Below are positions 1-8,818 of a stretch of DNA of 64,000 bases, one piece after another. The stretch is from Rhizobium sp. 18055 (GTDB lineage Bacteria; Pseudomonadota; Alphaproteobacteria; Rhizobiales; Rhizobiaceae): positions 1-64,000 of the forward strand of contig NZ_CACSKD010000007.1 in the NCBI RefSeq assembly GCF_902706285.1, in the 5' to 3' direction. Within the stretch, counting starts at the first letter, position 1; each line of letters starts with the position of its first letter. The translations under genes and the position numbers were made by a program. The notes under the pieces are model-generated. The model saw only the letters and a program-made list of their open reading frames with translations, did not search any database and was not told the origin of the DNA.

Positions 1-1
1 C

Positions 2-82
2 CGCCAGTTCCTCGTCGATGAACAATGCGATCCTGAGATGATCGACCGTGTCATGGTCGATGAGGTGAAGCGCGACCCATAG
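2..82 (+). CDS. C-terminal fragment of an unidentified protein (starts outside window)
   Basis: An open frame enters from the left edge and reads 26 residues, beginning RQFLVDEQC and ending VKRDP, before TAG at 80-82. It is acidic and reads like coding sequence, but I cannot assign a family. It does not resemble the N-terminal helix-turn-helix of IstA, so it more likely belongs to whatever the insertion sequence remnant abuts than to the element itself. Confidence 0.2.
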   Translation, partial: RQFLVDEQCDPEMIDRVMVDEVKRDP

Positions 83-173
83 CTTTGGCAGATCGACCCG
101 CCAAAAATGCGTTCGCCGGACGCTCACGCTGGATGCATTTGTTTCGACGATTGAACATTGGCTCGATGAGGAC

Positions 174-1466
174 GTGAAGGTGCCGCGCAAGCAGCGCCAT
201 ACGGCCAAGCGGGTGTTTGACCGTCTCCGTGACGAGCGCGGCTTCACCGGTGGCTACACGATCATCAAGGATTACATGCGCGAGCGGGATCAGCGCCGCC
301 AGGAGGTGTTCGTGCCGCTGGCGCATCCGCCCGGCCATGGGCAGGCCGACTTCGGTGAGGCTCTGGTGGTGATCGGCGGTGTCGAGCGGAAGGCCCACTT
401 CTTCGTGCTGGATCTGCCGCACAGCGACGGCTGTTATGTGCGGGCCTATCCAGCGGCCGTATCGGAGGCCTGGGTCGACGGCCACATCCATGCGTTCGCG
501 TTCTTCGGGGCCGTGCCGCAGTCGATCGTCTACGACAATGATCGTTGCCTGGTCGCAAAGATCCTGCCTGACGGGACACGCAAGCGCGCGGCCATATTCA
601 GCGGCTTCCTGTCCCACTACCTGATCCGGGATCGCTATGGCCGTCCAGGAAAGGGCAACGACAAAGGGAATGTCGAGGGTCTCGTTGGCTATGCCCGGCG
701 TAACTTCATGGTGCCGATCCCGCAGTTTCCGACGTGGGATGCGTTCAACGCCTGGCTGGAAGAGCAATGCAGCAAGCGTCAGCGCGACAGGTTGCGCGGC
801 GAGAGCGAGACGATCGGAGAACGGCTGCAGCGGGATCTGGCTGCCATGCGCATGTTACCGGTGTCGCCTTTCGATGCGTGCGATCAGGCCGGCGTCAAGG
901 TGACGGCCCAGTCACTAGTGCGCTACAAGACCAACGACTATTCCGTGCCGGTCGCCTACGGCCATCAGGACGTTTGGGTCCGGGGCTATGTCAACGAAGT
1001 GGTAATCGGCTGCCGCGGCGAGATCATCGCCCGCCATCCCCGGAGCTGGGAACGCGAAGACGTCATCTTCGATCCTATGCATTACCTGCCGCTGATCGAG
1101 CAGAAGATCAATTCACTGGATCAGGCGGCACCTCTTCAGGGGTGGGACCTGCCCGAAGAGTTCGCCACGCTGCGCCGTTTGATGGAAGGCCGAATGGCAA
1201 AGCATGGCCGGCGTGAGTATGTGCAGGTCCTGCGCCTGTTGGAGAGTTTTGAACTTGCGGACCTGCATGCGGCCGTGAAGCAGGCCCTGCAGCTCGGAGC
1301 TATCGGCTTCGACGCCGTCAAGCATCTGATCCTGTGCCGGGTGGAACGCCGGCCGCCTAAACTGGACCTGTCCGTCTATCCCTACCTGCCGAGGGCGACG
1401 GTCGAGACGACATCGGCGAAAGCCTACATGCGCCTTCTGTCGTCGGATGCAGGAGAAGCAGCATGA
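174..1466 (+). CDS. istA: IS21-family transposase IstA, N-terminally truncated
   Basis: This is a DDE transposase of the IS21 family, which catalyses strand cleavage and transfer together with the helper ATPase IstB. The 430 residues from GTG 174 contain the retroviral-integrase-like core: D59 in GQADFGEA, D121 in VYDNDR and E168 in KGNVEG. The C-terminal Mu-type domain follows (near NDYSVPVAYG). Family members are usually about 500 residues. Recognisable similarity (LDAFVSTIEHWLDED) continues upstream of the GTG to about base 129, but there is no start codon and a TGA lies in frame at 66-68. The N-terminal helix-turn-helix region that binds the terminal repeats is therefore absent. It overlaps istB by four bases (ATGA). 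Confidence 0.85.
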   Translation: MKVPRKQRHTAKRVFDRLRDERGFTGGYTIIKDYMRERDQRRQEVFVPLAHPPGHGQADFGEALVVIGGVERKAHFFVLDLPHSDGCYVRAYPAAVSEAWVDGHIHAFAFFGAVPQSIVYDNDRCLVAKILPDGTRKRAAIFSGFLSHYLIRDRYGRPGKGNDKGNVEGLVGYARRNFMVPIPQFPTWDAFNAWLEEQCSKRQRDRLRGESETIGERLQRDLAAMRMLPVSPFDACDQAGVKVTAQSLVRYKTNDYSVPVAYGHQDVWVRGYVNEVVIGCRGEIIARHPRSWEREDVIFDPMHYLPLIEQKINSLDQAAPLQGWDLPEEFATLRRLMEGRMAKHGRREYVQVLRLLESFELADLHAAVKQALQLGAIGFDAVKHLILCRVERRPPKLDLSVYPYLPRATVETTSAKAYMRLLSSDAGEAA

Positions 1467-2221
1467 CCGTCGAAGCACCTGAGATCCTGCTTGCCCACTA
1501 CCTCAAGACCCTGAAGTTGCCGACATTCCAGCGCGAGTACCAGAAACTGGCCCGGCTATGCGCCACCGAAGGCGTCGATCACGTCGGATACCTGTTCCGG
1601 CTCTCCGAAAGGGAGATGATCGAACGCGATCGCCGCAAGGTCGAACGTCGGATCAAGGCCGCCAAATTCCCCGTCGTCAAAAGCCTTGATAGTTTCGACT
1701 TCACCGCCATCCCGAAGCTCAACAAGATGCAGGTGCTGGAACTGGCCCGATGTGAGTGGATCGAGCGACGCGAGAACGTCATCGCTCTCGGCCCCAGCGG
1801 AACGGGCAAGACGCATGTCGCACTCGGTCTCGGCTTGGCCGCCTGCCAGAAGGGCCTGTCCGTCGGCTTCACCACGGCCGCCGCCCTGGTCAGCGAGATG
1901 ATGGAGGCGCGTGACGAGCGGCGACTACTCCGCTTCCAGAAGCAGATGGCAGCCTATCAGCTCCTGATCATCGACGAGTTGGGCTTCGTGCCGCTGTCAA
2001 AGACCGGCGCGGAGTTGCTGTTCGAGCTGATCTCGCAACGATACGAACGCGGAGCCACCCTGATCACCAGCAATCTTCCTTTTGACGAATGGACCGAAAC
2101 CCTGGGATCCGAACGTCTCACCGGCGCACTGCTCGACCGCATTACCCACCATGTCAATATTCTCGAGATGAATGGCGACAGCTATCGTCTCGCCCAAAGC
2201 CGAGCCCGAAAGGCCGGCTGA
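1463..2221 (+). CDS. istB: IS21-family helper ATPase IstB
   Basis: IstB is the AAA+ ATPase that assembles on target DNA and stimulates the IstA transposase. The 252-residue product has a DnaC/IstB fold: an N-terminal helical region, a Walker A motif GPSGTGKTH at about residues 110-118, and a Walker B motif LLIIDELGF at about 167-175. Near the C-terminus, ITSNLPFDEW and the arginine-containing LLDRITHH segment are typical sensor and finger motifs. The start ATG overlaps the istA stop, so translation is probably coupled. Length and motifs look intact, unlike those of its partner transposase. Confidence 0.92.
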   Translation: MTVEAPEILLAHYLKTLKLPTFQREYQKLARLCATEGVDHVGYLFRLSEREMIERDRRKVERRIKAAKFPVVKSLDSFDFTAIPKLNKMQVLELARCEWIERRENVIALGPSGTGKTHVALGLGLAACQKGLSVGFTTAAALVSEMMEARDERRLLRFQKQMAAYQLLIIDELGFVPLSKTGAELLFELISQRYERGATLITSNLPFDEWTETLGSERLTGALLDRITHHVNILEMNGDSYRLAQSRARKAG

Positions 2222-2240
2222 AACCCTTTTAAAAATCGCC

Positions 2241-2298
2241 GCGCACGCATGAGACCCCCGCTCCGGGCTACGCCCTCCCGGAGGTCTCATGCGTGCGC
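2241..2298 (+). terminator. Long stem-loop just after istB
   Basis: A 16-bp perfect inverted repeat (2241-2256 and 2283-2298, arms gcgcacgcatgagacc and its complement) encloses a second inner stem (2261-2267 with 2277-2283). No T-run follows. It may be a structural element at the IS right end or a hairpin that blocks transcription in either direction. It lies inside the element, before the terminal repeats. Confidence 0.5.
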
Positions 2299-2304
2299 CA
2301 CAAG

Positions 2305-2345
2305 TGGCCTGGTTTTGCTCCGCCGCCTGGCCGGTTTTTGCTCCG
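2305..2345 (+). repeat. Two direct terminal repeats at the IS21 right end
   Basis: Near-identical 18-base copies at 2305-2322 and 2328-2345 share tggcc, a T-run and tgctccg, and start 23 bases apart. IS21-family ends carry such multiple terminal repeats as transposase binding sites. Their presence only on the right supports loss of the left end. Confidence 0.6.
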
Positions 2346-2431
2346 GCGTTGACACAAGACGGCGGCGTTCTTCTCGGCTGGTCTTGTCGCTCGTGGAAGC
2401 GCGATGCATAAGTAAATCCTTGATCCAGATC

Positions 2432-2457
2432 GGAGGCCCTGGCCGGCCTCCTTTTTT
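2432..2457 (+). terminator. Orphan rho-independent terminator
   Basis: Stem ggaggcc (2432-2438), loop ctggcc, stem ggcctcc (2445-2451), then six T. No complete gene lies between the IS end and this hairpin, so it probably marks the end of a transcription unit that the insertion or a deletion removed. It also sits 10 bases before the first possible start of the next gene, which must therefore have a promoter within or after it. Confidence 0.8.
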
Positions 2458-2466
2458 GGGGTGACG

Positions 2467-3015
2467 ATGTCTGCGAACACAGGAAAGGTATCCCAATTTT
2501 CTGCGATGATCAATATGCGATCGCAGATTTTTGTGATGAAAAAGGCAGTGGGCGAATTTAATTATGATGAGGTGATGGCGAGGATTCTAAGTAAGAATCG
2601 CTGGGGAAACGAAGGCAACTTGGCGAAAGCTCTCGGAGTTTCACCGAACACCTGGACAGCCTACAAGCAGGGCAAGACTTCATTCGGCCTGCACGACATC
2701 GCAAAAATTTGCGACGTACTAGGTGTCACGCCTCAATGGCTTCTAATGGGCGATGAAGGCCTTCGGCCGATAAGTTTGCTAGATCGGGTGCGAGCAATTG
2801 TATTCCGTGCACATGAGGTCAGCCCAATTCGGCTGTCGAAGGAAGCGCTGGAGCAGACGAGTATCGACCATTTCAATGCTCTGAAATCCGTGATCGTCGA
2901 TCCGAACGATGACGAGGAGATTGAGCTGCGGTTGAGATTACTTGGAAAGCAAATGCAGAACGAGATATCAGTGGCAATTCGCGAGCCCGGCACTGGGAAA
3001 CGCGAGGCCTCATGA
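2467..3015 (+). CDS. CI-repressor-like helix-turn-helix protein
   Basis: The product resembles the N-terminal DNA-binding domain of phage CI-type repressors: FNYDEVMARIL, then a helix-turn-helix (NLAKALGVSPNTWTAYKQGK), then ICDVLGVTPQWLLMGDEG. The second half is a short acidic helical region without the serine peptidase or autocleavage domain of full CI/LexA-like repressors, so a small constitutive or partner-controlled regulator is likely. In-frame ATGs occur at 2467, 2506, 2515 and 2536. A terminator ends at 2457 and the domain begins only after 2536, so a downstream start such as 2536 is quite possible. Base composition is lower in GC than the core genes, consistent with acquired DNA. The stop overlaps the next ORF. 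Confidence 0.65.
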   Translation: MSANTGKVSQFSAMINMRSQIFVMKKAVGEFNYDEVMARILSKNRWGNEGNLAKALGVSPNTWTAYKQGKTSFGLHDIAKICDVLGVTPQWLLMGDEGLRPISLLDRVRAIVFRAHEVSPIRLSKEALEQTSIDHFNALKSVIVDPNDDEEIELRLRLLGKQMQNEISVAIREPGTGKREAS

Positions 3016-3182
3016 TTGTGAAACCATGCTTGGAAGTTCGCGAATCTGGAGCAGAGCCGGGCGCGCCCGGTCGAAACAACCAGGCCAAACACATCGACGA
3101 TGTAAGAAGGGAAGCAGGAGCTTCTGAAAGACGGGGGATTAATGCTTTATTCGATCAACTTACGGATGCCCTCAAACTCTAA
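3012..3182 (+). CDS. Small ORF (56 aa) coupled to the HTH gene
   Basis: The ATG at 3012 overlaps the TGA of the preceding regulator gene as ATGA, an arrangement that usually signals translational coupling. The 56-residue product (start MIVKPCLEV, end DQLTDALKL) is polar, has no membrane segment and no family I recognise. Its codon use resembles the neighbouring accessory gene rather than the core genome. It may be a real partner protein of the HTH regulator or a chance overlap; conservation of the pair elsewhere would decide. Confidence 0.4.
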   Translation: MIVKPCLEVRESGAEPGAPGRNNQAKHIDDVRREAGASERRGINALFDQLTDALKL

Positions 3183-4622
3183 CTAAGTATCTGTAAAGGC
3201 TATGGCACGCCGCTACCCGAAGACAACCCGTCTTCGTTCTGCAAGGTAAACGCGAGTAATATCAGACCAAATGTTTCGCATGCCATGCCCCACTGCGATG
3301 TCCGGCAATCGGCACCGGGACCGGGGGTTGAACACGCGCTTCACAGACACGCCGATGCGCTTTTAGCCGGAGCTTGGACATGACGCATCGCCCCCGGCCG
3401 AAAGGCCATGGCGAATGCGCCAGCCGCTAAGCTGCGCATGCGTTCGGCGACCGCTGTGGCGGCACGCCTATGTGAAATCAGGGTGTTCAAGCCCAAGGTG
3501 CTTATAGATACTCGCCGTGAAGTCGCAAACTGCTAATTCTCATCGGCGAAGATGTGTTGGGCTTTTCTTTTCGCGGCGGAAACATGAATAAGTTATTGAG
3601 ATCGTTACAAAAAATCTATTTTCTTAGAATTTCGGCCAGTCTGGACTTATTCCAATTGAAAATTGCGCTTCAAACTGAACCTCTATCGCTCCGCGGCGCA
3701 AAACCGTTGAAGTACCGCTGACTGTTAAATATCAATGGTTTGAAGATGTCGTGAAGCCGCTTTAATGGTTTTTCGGAGTGGCCGCCTCGACGACAGTGCT
3801 TTCAACTTGCTAAGCGGGCTTTGTTTGAACAAGCGGCAATTTGGGTGTCAAAGCGCGGCCGCGTCGCATCTCGCCTGTTGCCAGTCAATGCACTGAATAA
3901 TAACGATTTCTCGTTCGTTCCCAGATATTCCCGCCTCTTCCCGGTAATTCCGGAGATCAGTGTCAAACAACAATCTATTCCCGCTCTCCACATCAACCGC
4001 CCACGAGCCCCAAGCCGCACCTCCGCAGCAACGTGCGCAAATCTGCGTTCCATCCGCACTCGCTTAGCGCCACCGACGATGAAACACAGCTTATTGAGCG
4101 CTTCCTTAATCGTTGAGCGACCGGATTTTAGGGGTTGCCATCGGTTGAAACGCGCGCAAGTATCGTCGCGGGAGGCATGAAGTGATGGGAACCACACATG
4201 CCGAAGACTGGACTAATCGCAGTATCCGGGACGGCCATGTCGAGGCCGTGCATATTTACCAGTGACGATGGCGGCGGCAAGATTCGGGGCTGTCCACGTT
4301 TTCTCGGCATGATTTTCGGGAAACCGAGCGTGCGCCTGTCCGACGGCAGCAGCGGTCGGTGGGCATTGATCGAATTGAGTAAGGTGGATCGACGCGGCAA
4401 CGCGACGTTCCGTTGGCTCTAGGCGGCATCCCGACATTTTTGCCGCTTCAATTGAGTTGATGTGGGCAACGGCGGCGCGTTAGAGATTACGTCGTCTGCA
4501 GGCAATCGCGTCTCCGGGGCAAGCCCCCGATGTCTGGTGCAGGAACCAAAGCCCATCTTCGCCCGTTAAGGCGATAACGCAGCAATTGCGGCTTGGAGGG
4601 GCGCGGGTAGCGTCAGGGTTGG
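3183..4622. other. 1.4-kb stretch with no convincing gene
   Basis: Open frames of 74-131 codons occur on both strands, mostly overlapping each other (3802-4197 minus against 3821-4180 plus; 4128-4400 minus against 4198-4422 plus). None has a good ribosome-binding site, a recognisable motif or typical codon use. About 3590-3770 is distinctly AT-rich. The stretch probably consists of decayed or shuffled accessory DNA between the IS remnant and the ku gene. Confidence 0.5.
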
Positions 4623-5426
4623 ATGGCGCGGCAAACCTATTGGAAAGGCTATCTCAAGCTGTCGCTGGTCACGGCGTCGGTATCGCTGACACCTGCGACC
4701 ACGGACAGCAACCAGCTTCGCTTTCATGTTCTGAACCGCAAGACGAAAAATCGCGTCGAGAGCCGCTATGTCGACAGCGTCACCCACAAGCCGATCGCCG
4801 ACAAGGACCAGGTGAAGGGATATCCGCGCGGCGAAGACGACTACGTCATTCTCGAAGACGACGAAATCAGCGAGGTCGGGCTGGAAAGCACCCGCACCAT
4901 CGATATATCCAGCTTCGTCCCCCGCGGCTCGATCGATTGGATCTGGTACGACAAGCCGCATTTTCTGGCGCCCGAAGACAAGGTCGGCGTCGAGGCCTTC
5001 TGCGTGATTCGCGAAGCGATGAAGGCAAACGATGTCGTCGGCATCGCCCGTCTGGTGCTGTATCGACGCGAACGCGCTGTGTTGCTCGAACCCCAAGGAA
5101 ACGGCATCGTTCTCTGGACCCTCCATTTTGGCGATGAGGTGCGCGAACCGGCTGCCACGCTCGACCTTGGCGGCGAGGCCGACGCCACGGTGCTGACGCT
5201 GATGAACAAGCTCGTCAAGGACCGCACCGAGGACTGGAAGCCGTCCATGGTGCAGGATCCGATGCAGAAGCGGATCAAGGCAATGATCCGCGCCAAGCAG
5301 AAAAGTCTGCCAAAACCCAACGCAGCATCAAAACGTCAGCCGGTCAAATCCACCGGCAACGTCGTCAATATCATGGATGCGTTGAAGAACAGCATCGCCA
5401 AGGGTGGCGGCCGTTCCAAGCCATAG
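4623..5426 (+). CDS. ku: Ku protein (non-homologous end joining)
   Basis: Bacterial Ku forms a homodimeric ring that threads onto double-strand DNA ends and recruits LigD. The 267-residue product has the complete Ku core: WKGYLKLSLVTASVSL at the N-terminus, FHVLNRKTKNRV, the conserved VKGY segment, and a basic C-terminal tail (KSLPKPNAASKRQPVKS onward) that in other Ku proteins modulates DNA binding and ligase stimulation. It faces ligD convergently with only 18 bases between the stops. A second, distinct ku lies in the ligD operon; rhizobia commonly carry several ku paralogues. The ATG follows a weak AGGG site. Confidence 0.93.
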   Translation: MARQTYWKGYLKLSLVTASVSLTPATTDSNQLRFHVLNRKTKNRVESRYVDSVTHKPIADKDQVKGYPRGEDDYVILEDDEISEVGLESTRTIDISSFVPRGSIDWIWYDKPHFLAPEDKVGVEAFCVIREAMKANDVVGIARLVLYRRERAVLLEPQGNGIVLWTLHFGDEVREPAATLDLGGEADATVLTLMNKLVKDRTEDWKPSMVQDPMQKRIKAMIRAKQKSLPKPNAASKRQPVKSTGNVVNIMDALKNSIAKGGGRSKP

Positions 5427-5444
5427 CGGCGACACGGCCTTTGG

Positions 5445-7955
5445 TCATTTGCGCTTCTCCAGCGGTACCGCTGCCTTTAAGAAATCCGCCCAGGGATCGG
5501 CAGCCAGCGACTGCAGGCGCGCCGGCGCATTGTCGACGGTGAAATAGGCCGGACCGATCTCCTCTGTCAGCTCGTTCCATGCCAGCGGCATCGACACCGC
5601 AGCGCCCGGTCGCGCCCGCGTCGAATAGGCAGCAACCGCCGTATTGCCGCGCCCGTTGCGCAGGTAATCAATGAAGATCTTGCCGTTGCGTTTCGCTTTG
5701 GTGGCCGTCGCCAGATATCTGTCCGGCTGATCGCGGGACATGTCGTCGGCCAGAGCCTTGGCAAACGCCTTGACCTGCACCCATCCGGCCTTCGGCTTGA
5801 GGGGCGTCACCACGTGGAGACCCTTGCCGCCAGAGGTTTTCACGAAGGAGGCGAGCCCCTGCGCCTCCAGGCGCTGCTTCAGTTCCTGCGCCGCCGATAT
5901 CACCTCCGCCCATGCAACATCCTCGGCCGGATCGAGATCCATGGTGATCATGTCGGGCTTTTCCCAGCTTTCGGTGGTCGTCCCCCACGGATGGATTTCC
6001 AGCGCGGCCGATTGCACCAGCGCGATCAGACCGTCGAAATCGCCGATCCGCAGCAGTGTCTCACCGCCCTTGTCTTTCGGATCGGCAATCTCCTCGATAT
6101 GCGCATTCATGCCCTTCCAGGCATGCTTCTGGAAAAAGCGCTGGTGCCCGCCAATCCCGTCAGGGCAGCGCAGCAGTGCCAGCGGCCGGTTGACCACATA
6201 GGGCTCGATAAAGCGCCAGACTTCGGCGTAATAGTTCGCAAGTCCCTGCTTGGTGACGCCGTCATCCGGCCAGTAGATTCGATCGGCATGGGTGAGCGTC
6301 ACGCTCGATCGGGGAACCGGATGATCGGCAGTCTTGTCGGTCTCGCGCATCACATCCCCTGCCGCCTTGTCTTCACGCAGCCCCCGAAAAGCTGCATGCC
6401 TCAGATTGCCATCCGCAGACCATGCCTGAAATTCCACCTCGGCCACAAGCATGGGTTTGACATGGACCAGACCGCGCCGCGCTTCCGCAGGCAGCCCATC
6501 GCCAAAGGCGCTCTTCTCCTGCTCGCTCGCCGATAGTCTGCCGTAGAGCATCTCAGCGGCGGCAACCGAAAATCCGGTTCCCACCCGGCCGACATAATTC
6601 AGCGTCTCGCCCTTGTAATATCCCATCGCAAGCGAGCCGATCGCGTTCCTTGTCGCACTCGACGGCACATAGCCGCCAATGACGAATTCCTGGCGCTTCG
6701 AGCACTTCGATTTGACCCAGTCACCGCTGCGGCCCGACGTGTAGGTGCTGTCACCGCGCTTGGAGATCACCCCTTCCAGGCCGAGCCCGCAGGCGTGGTC
6801 GAGCACCACGCCCCCCTTCTCGGTGAAGTGCGTGCTATAGCGCAACCGCTGGCCATCGCTCGCAGTCAGCGTCTGCAGCAACTGCTTGCGCTCGATCAGC
6901 GACACGTTCTGCAGGTCATGCCCATCGAGATGGAGCAGGTCGAAGGCGTAGAACACGAAGCGGTCTTTCCGCCCTTCGCTGAGATCGGTCTGCAAGCCGG
7001 AAAAATCGGAAGCGCCATTGGTGCGTTCGACGACGATCTCGCCGTCGATCACCGCCGAGGTGAGCGGTAACGCCAGGAAATCGTCGGCAATCGCCGTTCC
7101 GAACCGATCGGTCCAGTCGAGACCGCTGCGGGTCAGCATCACCACCTTGCCGCGACTGATCCTGATCTGCAGCCGGTAACCGTCGAACTTGATCTCGTGG
7201 ACCCACCCCTCACCGGCTGGTGGCTTCGGCTTCAGCTTGGCAAGCTGCGGTTCGATGAAATCGGGCAATGCTGCCCTGGCGGCGCCCTTCGGCCAATCGC
7301 GTGCAGCCTTCGCCGAGCGGCCGGCCGTTGGCTTGATGTGCTCGGCTCTGGCGTTTGCCTTCGGCCGCGAGGTCCAGCTGGCATCGGGGTTCTTCGCCAC
7401 CTCCTCGATCTTGCGGCCGCTCTTCGCCGATTCCGGCCGCAGTTTCAGGATGTCGCCCTTGCCGCGCGCCTCGCCGTCCTCCGCCTTGATCAGCAACCAG
7501 TTCTCGCGGCTTTCGCCCGGCTTTCCGTGCATCCGCACCAGATGCCAGGTCCCCTTCAGCTTGTCGCCGTCGAGGTCGAATTCCATGTGGCCCTTCTGGT
7601 AGGCCTTGTGCGCATCGCCATGCGGTGTCCACGTGCCGCGATCCCAGACGATGACGGTACCACCGCCATACTGTCCCTTGGGGATGATGCCCTCGAAATC
7701 CCCATAGTCGAGCGGGTGGTCCTCGACATGGACGGCCAGGCGCTTGTCGTCGGGATTGAGGCTGGGGCCGCGCGTCACCGCTCAGCTCTTCAACACCCCG
7801 TCCAGTTCCAGCCGGAAATCATAATGCAGCCGTGTGGCGTCATGCTTCTGGATCACGAAGCTCAGCGCATTGCTGCGTGCCGCCCCGGGCTTGCGGCCCT
7901 TGGGCTCCGGCGTCAGCGTGAAATTACGCTTGGACTGATAGGTTTCGAGCGCCAT
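5445..7955 (-). pseudogene. ligD: ATP-dependent DNA ligase LigD interrupted by in-frame TGA at codon 58
   Basis: LigD is the end-processing ligase of bacterial NHEJ. Read from ATG 7955 the gene would encode 836 residues in the order 3'-phosphoesterase (about 1-175), ligase (catalytic K256 in HEIKFDGYR) and primase/polymerase (from about 540; DLDP and TSGGKGLH motifs). Codon 58 (7784-7782) is TGA where the family has Trp, in LKS-W-AVTRGPS. No other interruption is seen. The stop falls between phosphoesterase residues HDATRLHYDFR (upstream) and VHVEDHP (downstream), so reinitiation at GTG 7778 would give a 777-residue ligase-polymerase with a broken phosphoesterase. A point nonsense mutation, a sequencing error or readthrough are all possible. 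It is two bases downstream of ku2. Confidence 0.85.
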
Positions 7956-7957
7956 GG

Positions 7958-8815
7958 TCAGCCCGCTTTTTTCGATCGGCCATCGCTGCCGCGCCCGCTC
8001 TTGGCCGGTGCCTTGCCGGCCGCCTTGCCGCTGGTCTTGCCACCGATCCTGGCGCTCTCACGCAGCGCCTCCATCAGGTCTATGACCTTGCCCTTTGGCT
8101 CGGCCTTGTGCTTTGGCGGCGCCCTGCCCTCGACCTTCGCCTGCACCAACGCGGCAAGTGCCGCCTCATACCGGTCGTCGTAATCCTTCGGGTTGAAGGT
8201 ACCCTTTTTGGTGCCGATGATATGGCCGGCGAGTTCGATCATCTCCTTGTCGAACTGGATCGCAGGAATCTCCTTGAACACCGTTTCTGCATTGCGCACT
8301 TCGTAGTCGTAGTTCAGCGTCGTGGCCACGATGCAATCGTCCTGCGGCCGGATCAGCACCGTGCGCCTTTTTCGAAACAGCACCGCCTCGCCGATCGCCG
8401 CCACCTTCTGCTCGCGCATCGCCCTTGCGATCAGCGCCAGCGCCTCGCCGTCGTCATCGCTGACCGGAGCAAGGTAATAGGGCCTGTCGAAATAGAGCTT
8501 GTTGATCTCGTCGTCAGGCACAAAGCCCTGAACGCTGAGCAGCTTGTCGCTTTCGGGAATGAACTCGGCAAGCTCCTCCCCCTCGATCAGGATGTAGTCG
8601 CCGCTATCCAGCCGATAACCCTTCACCTGGTCGTCGCGCTCCACCGGCTTGCCGGTTTCGCTATCGACGAACTGCCGCTCGACGCGATGTCCCGTCTTCC
8701 GGTTGACGATGTTGAAGGAGATGCGGTCAGACACCGAAACCGCGGTGTAGAGACCGACGCCACAGACGAGGTCGCCGACCTTCAGGTGGCCTTTCCAGCT
8801 TGCCCGCGTTGCCAT
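7958..8815 (-). CDS. ku: Ku protein, ligD-linked copy
   Basis: This second Ku homologue has 285 residues. It begins MATRASWKGHLKVGDLVCGV and keeps the Ku core (FNIVNRKTGHRVERQFVDS, DQVKGYRLDSGDY). It ends in a long Lys/Ala/Gly-rich tail (GGKTSGKAAGKAPAKSGRG), the kind of basic extension that lets bacterial Ku hold DNA ends and contact LigD. It lies between a 92-residue ORF (three bases upstream) and ligD (two bases downstream) and is surely cotranscribed with both. It differs clearly from the other Ku in the window, so heterodimers or conditional use are possible, as reported for rhizobial Ku paralogues. Confidence 0.93.
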   Translation of the reverse strand: MATRASWKGHLKVGDLVCGVGLYTAVSVSDRISFNIVNRKTGHRVERQFVDSETGKPVERDDQVKGYRLDSGDYILIEGEELAEFIPESDKLLSVQGFVPDDEINKLYFDRPYYLAPVSDDDGEALALIARAMREQKVAAIGEAVLFRKRRTVLIRPQDDCIVATTLNYDYEVRNAETVFKEIPAIQFDKEMIELAGHIIGTKKGTFNPKDYDDRYEAALAALVQAKVEGRAPPKHKAEPKGKVIDLMEALRESARIGGKTSGKAAGKAPAKSGRGSDGRSKKAG

Positions 8816-8818
8816 GCC

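Larger units (their letters stand above)
129..2356 (+). mobile_element. IS21-family insertion sequence, left side missing
   Basis: The istA-istB gene pair with a 4-base overlap is the hallmark of IS21-family elements. After istB come two copies of a terminal repeat (2305-2322 and 2328-2345), then a right end reading GTTGACACA (CA at 2353-2354 or 2355-2356), matching the TG...CA termini of the family. IstA similarity begins only near base 129, and no left inverted repeat or terminal repeat array is visible upstream. The element therefore looks 5'-truncated or rearranged, and probably cannot transpose by itself. The left limit given is where similarity starts, not a mapped end. Confidence 0.75.

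Noticed and set aside
2357-2431. Possible tRNA remnant between the IS end and the orphan terminator
   Set aside because: A GATCCA-like end is present, but no T-arm or acceptor stem can be formed.
4128-4422. Overlapping frames on both strands (74-90 codons) before the ku gene
   Set aside because: No motif, no start context, and they exclude each other.
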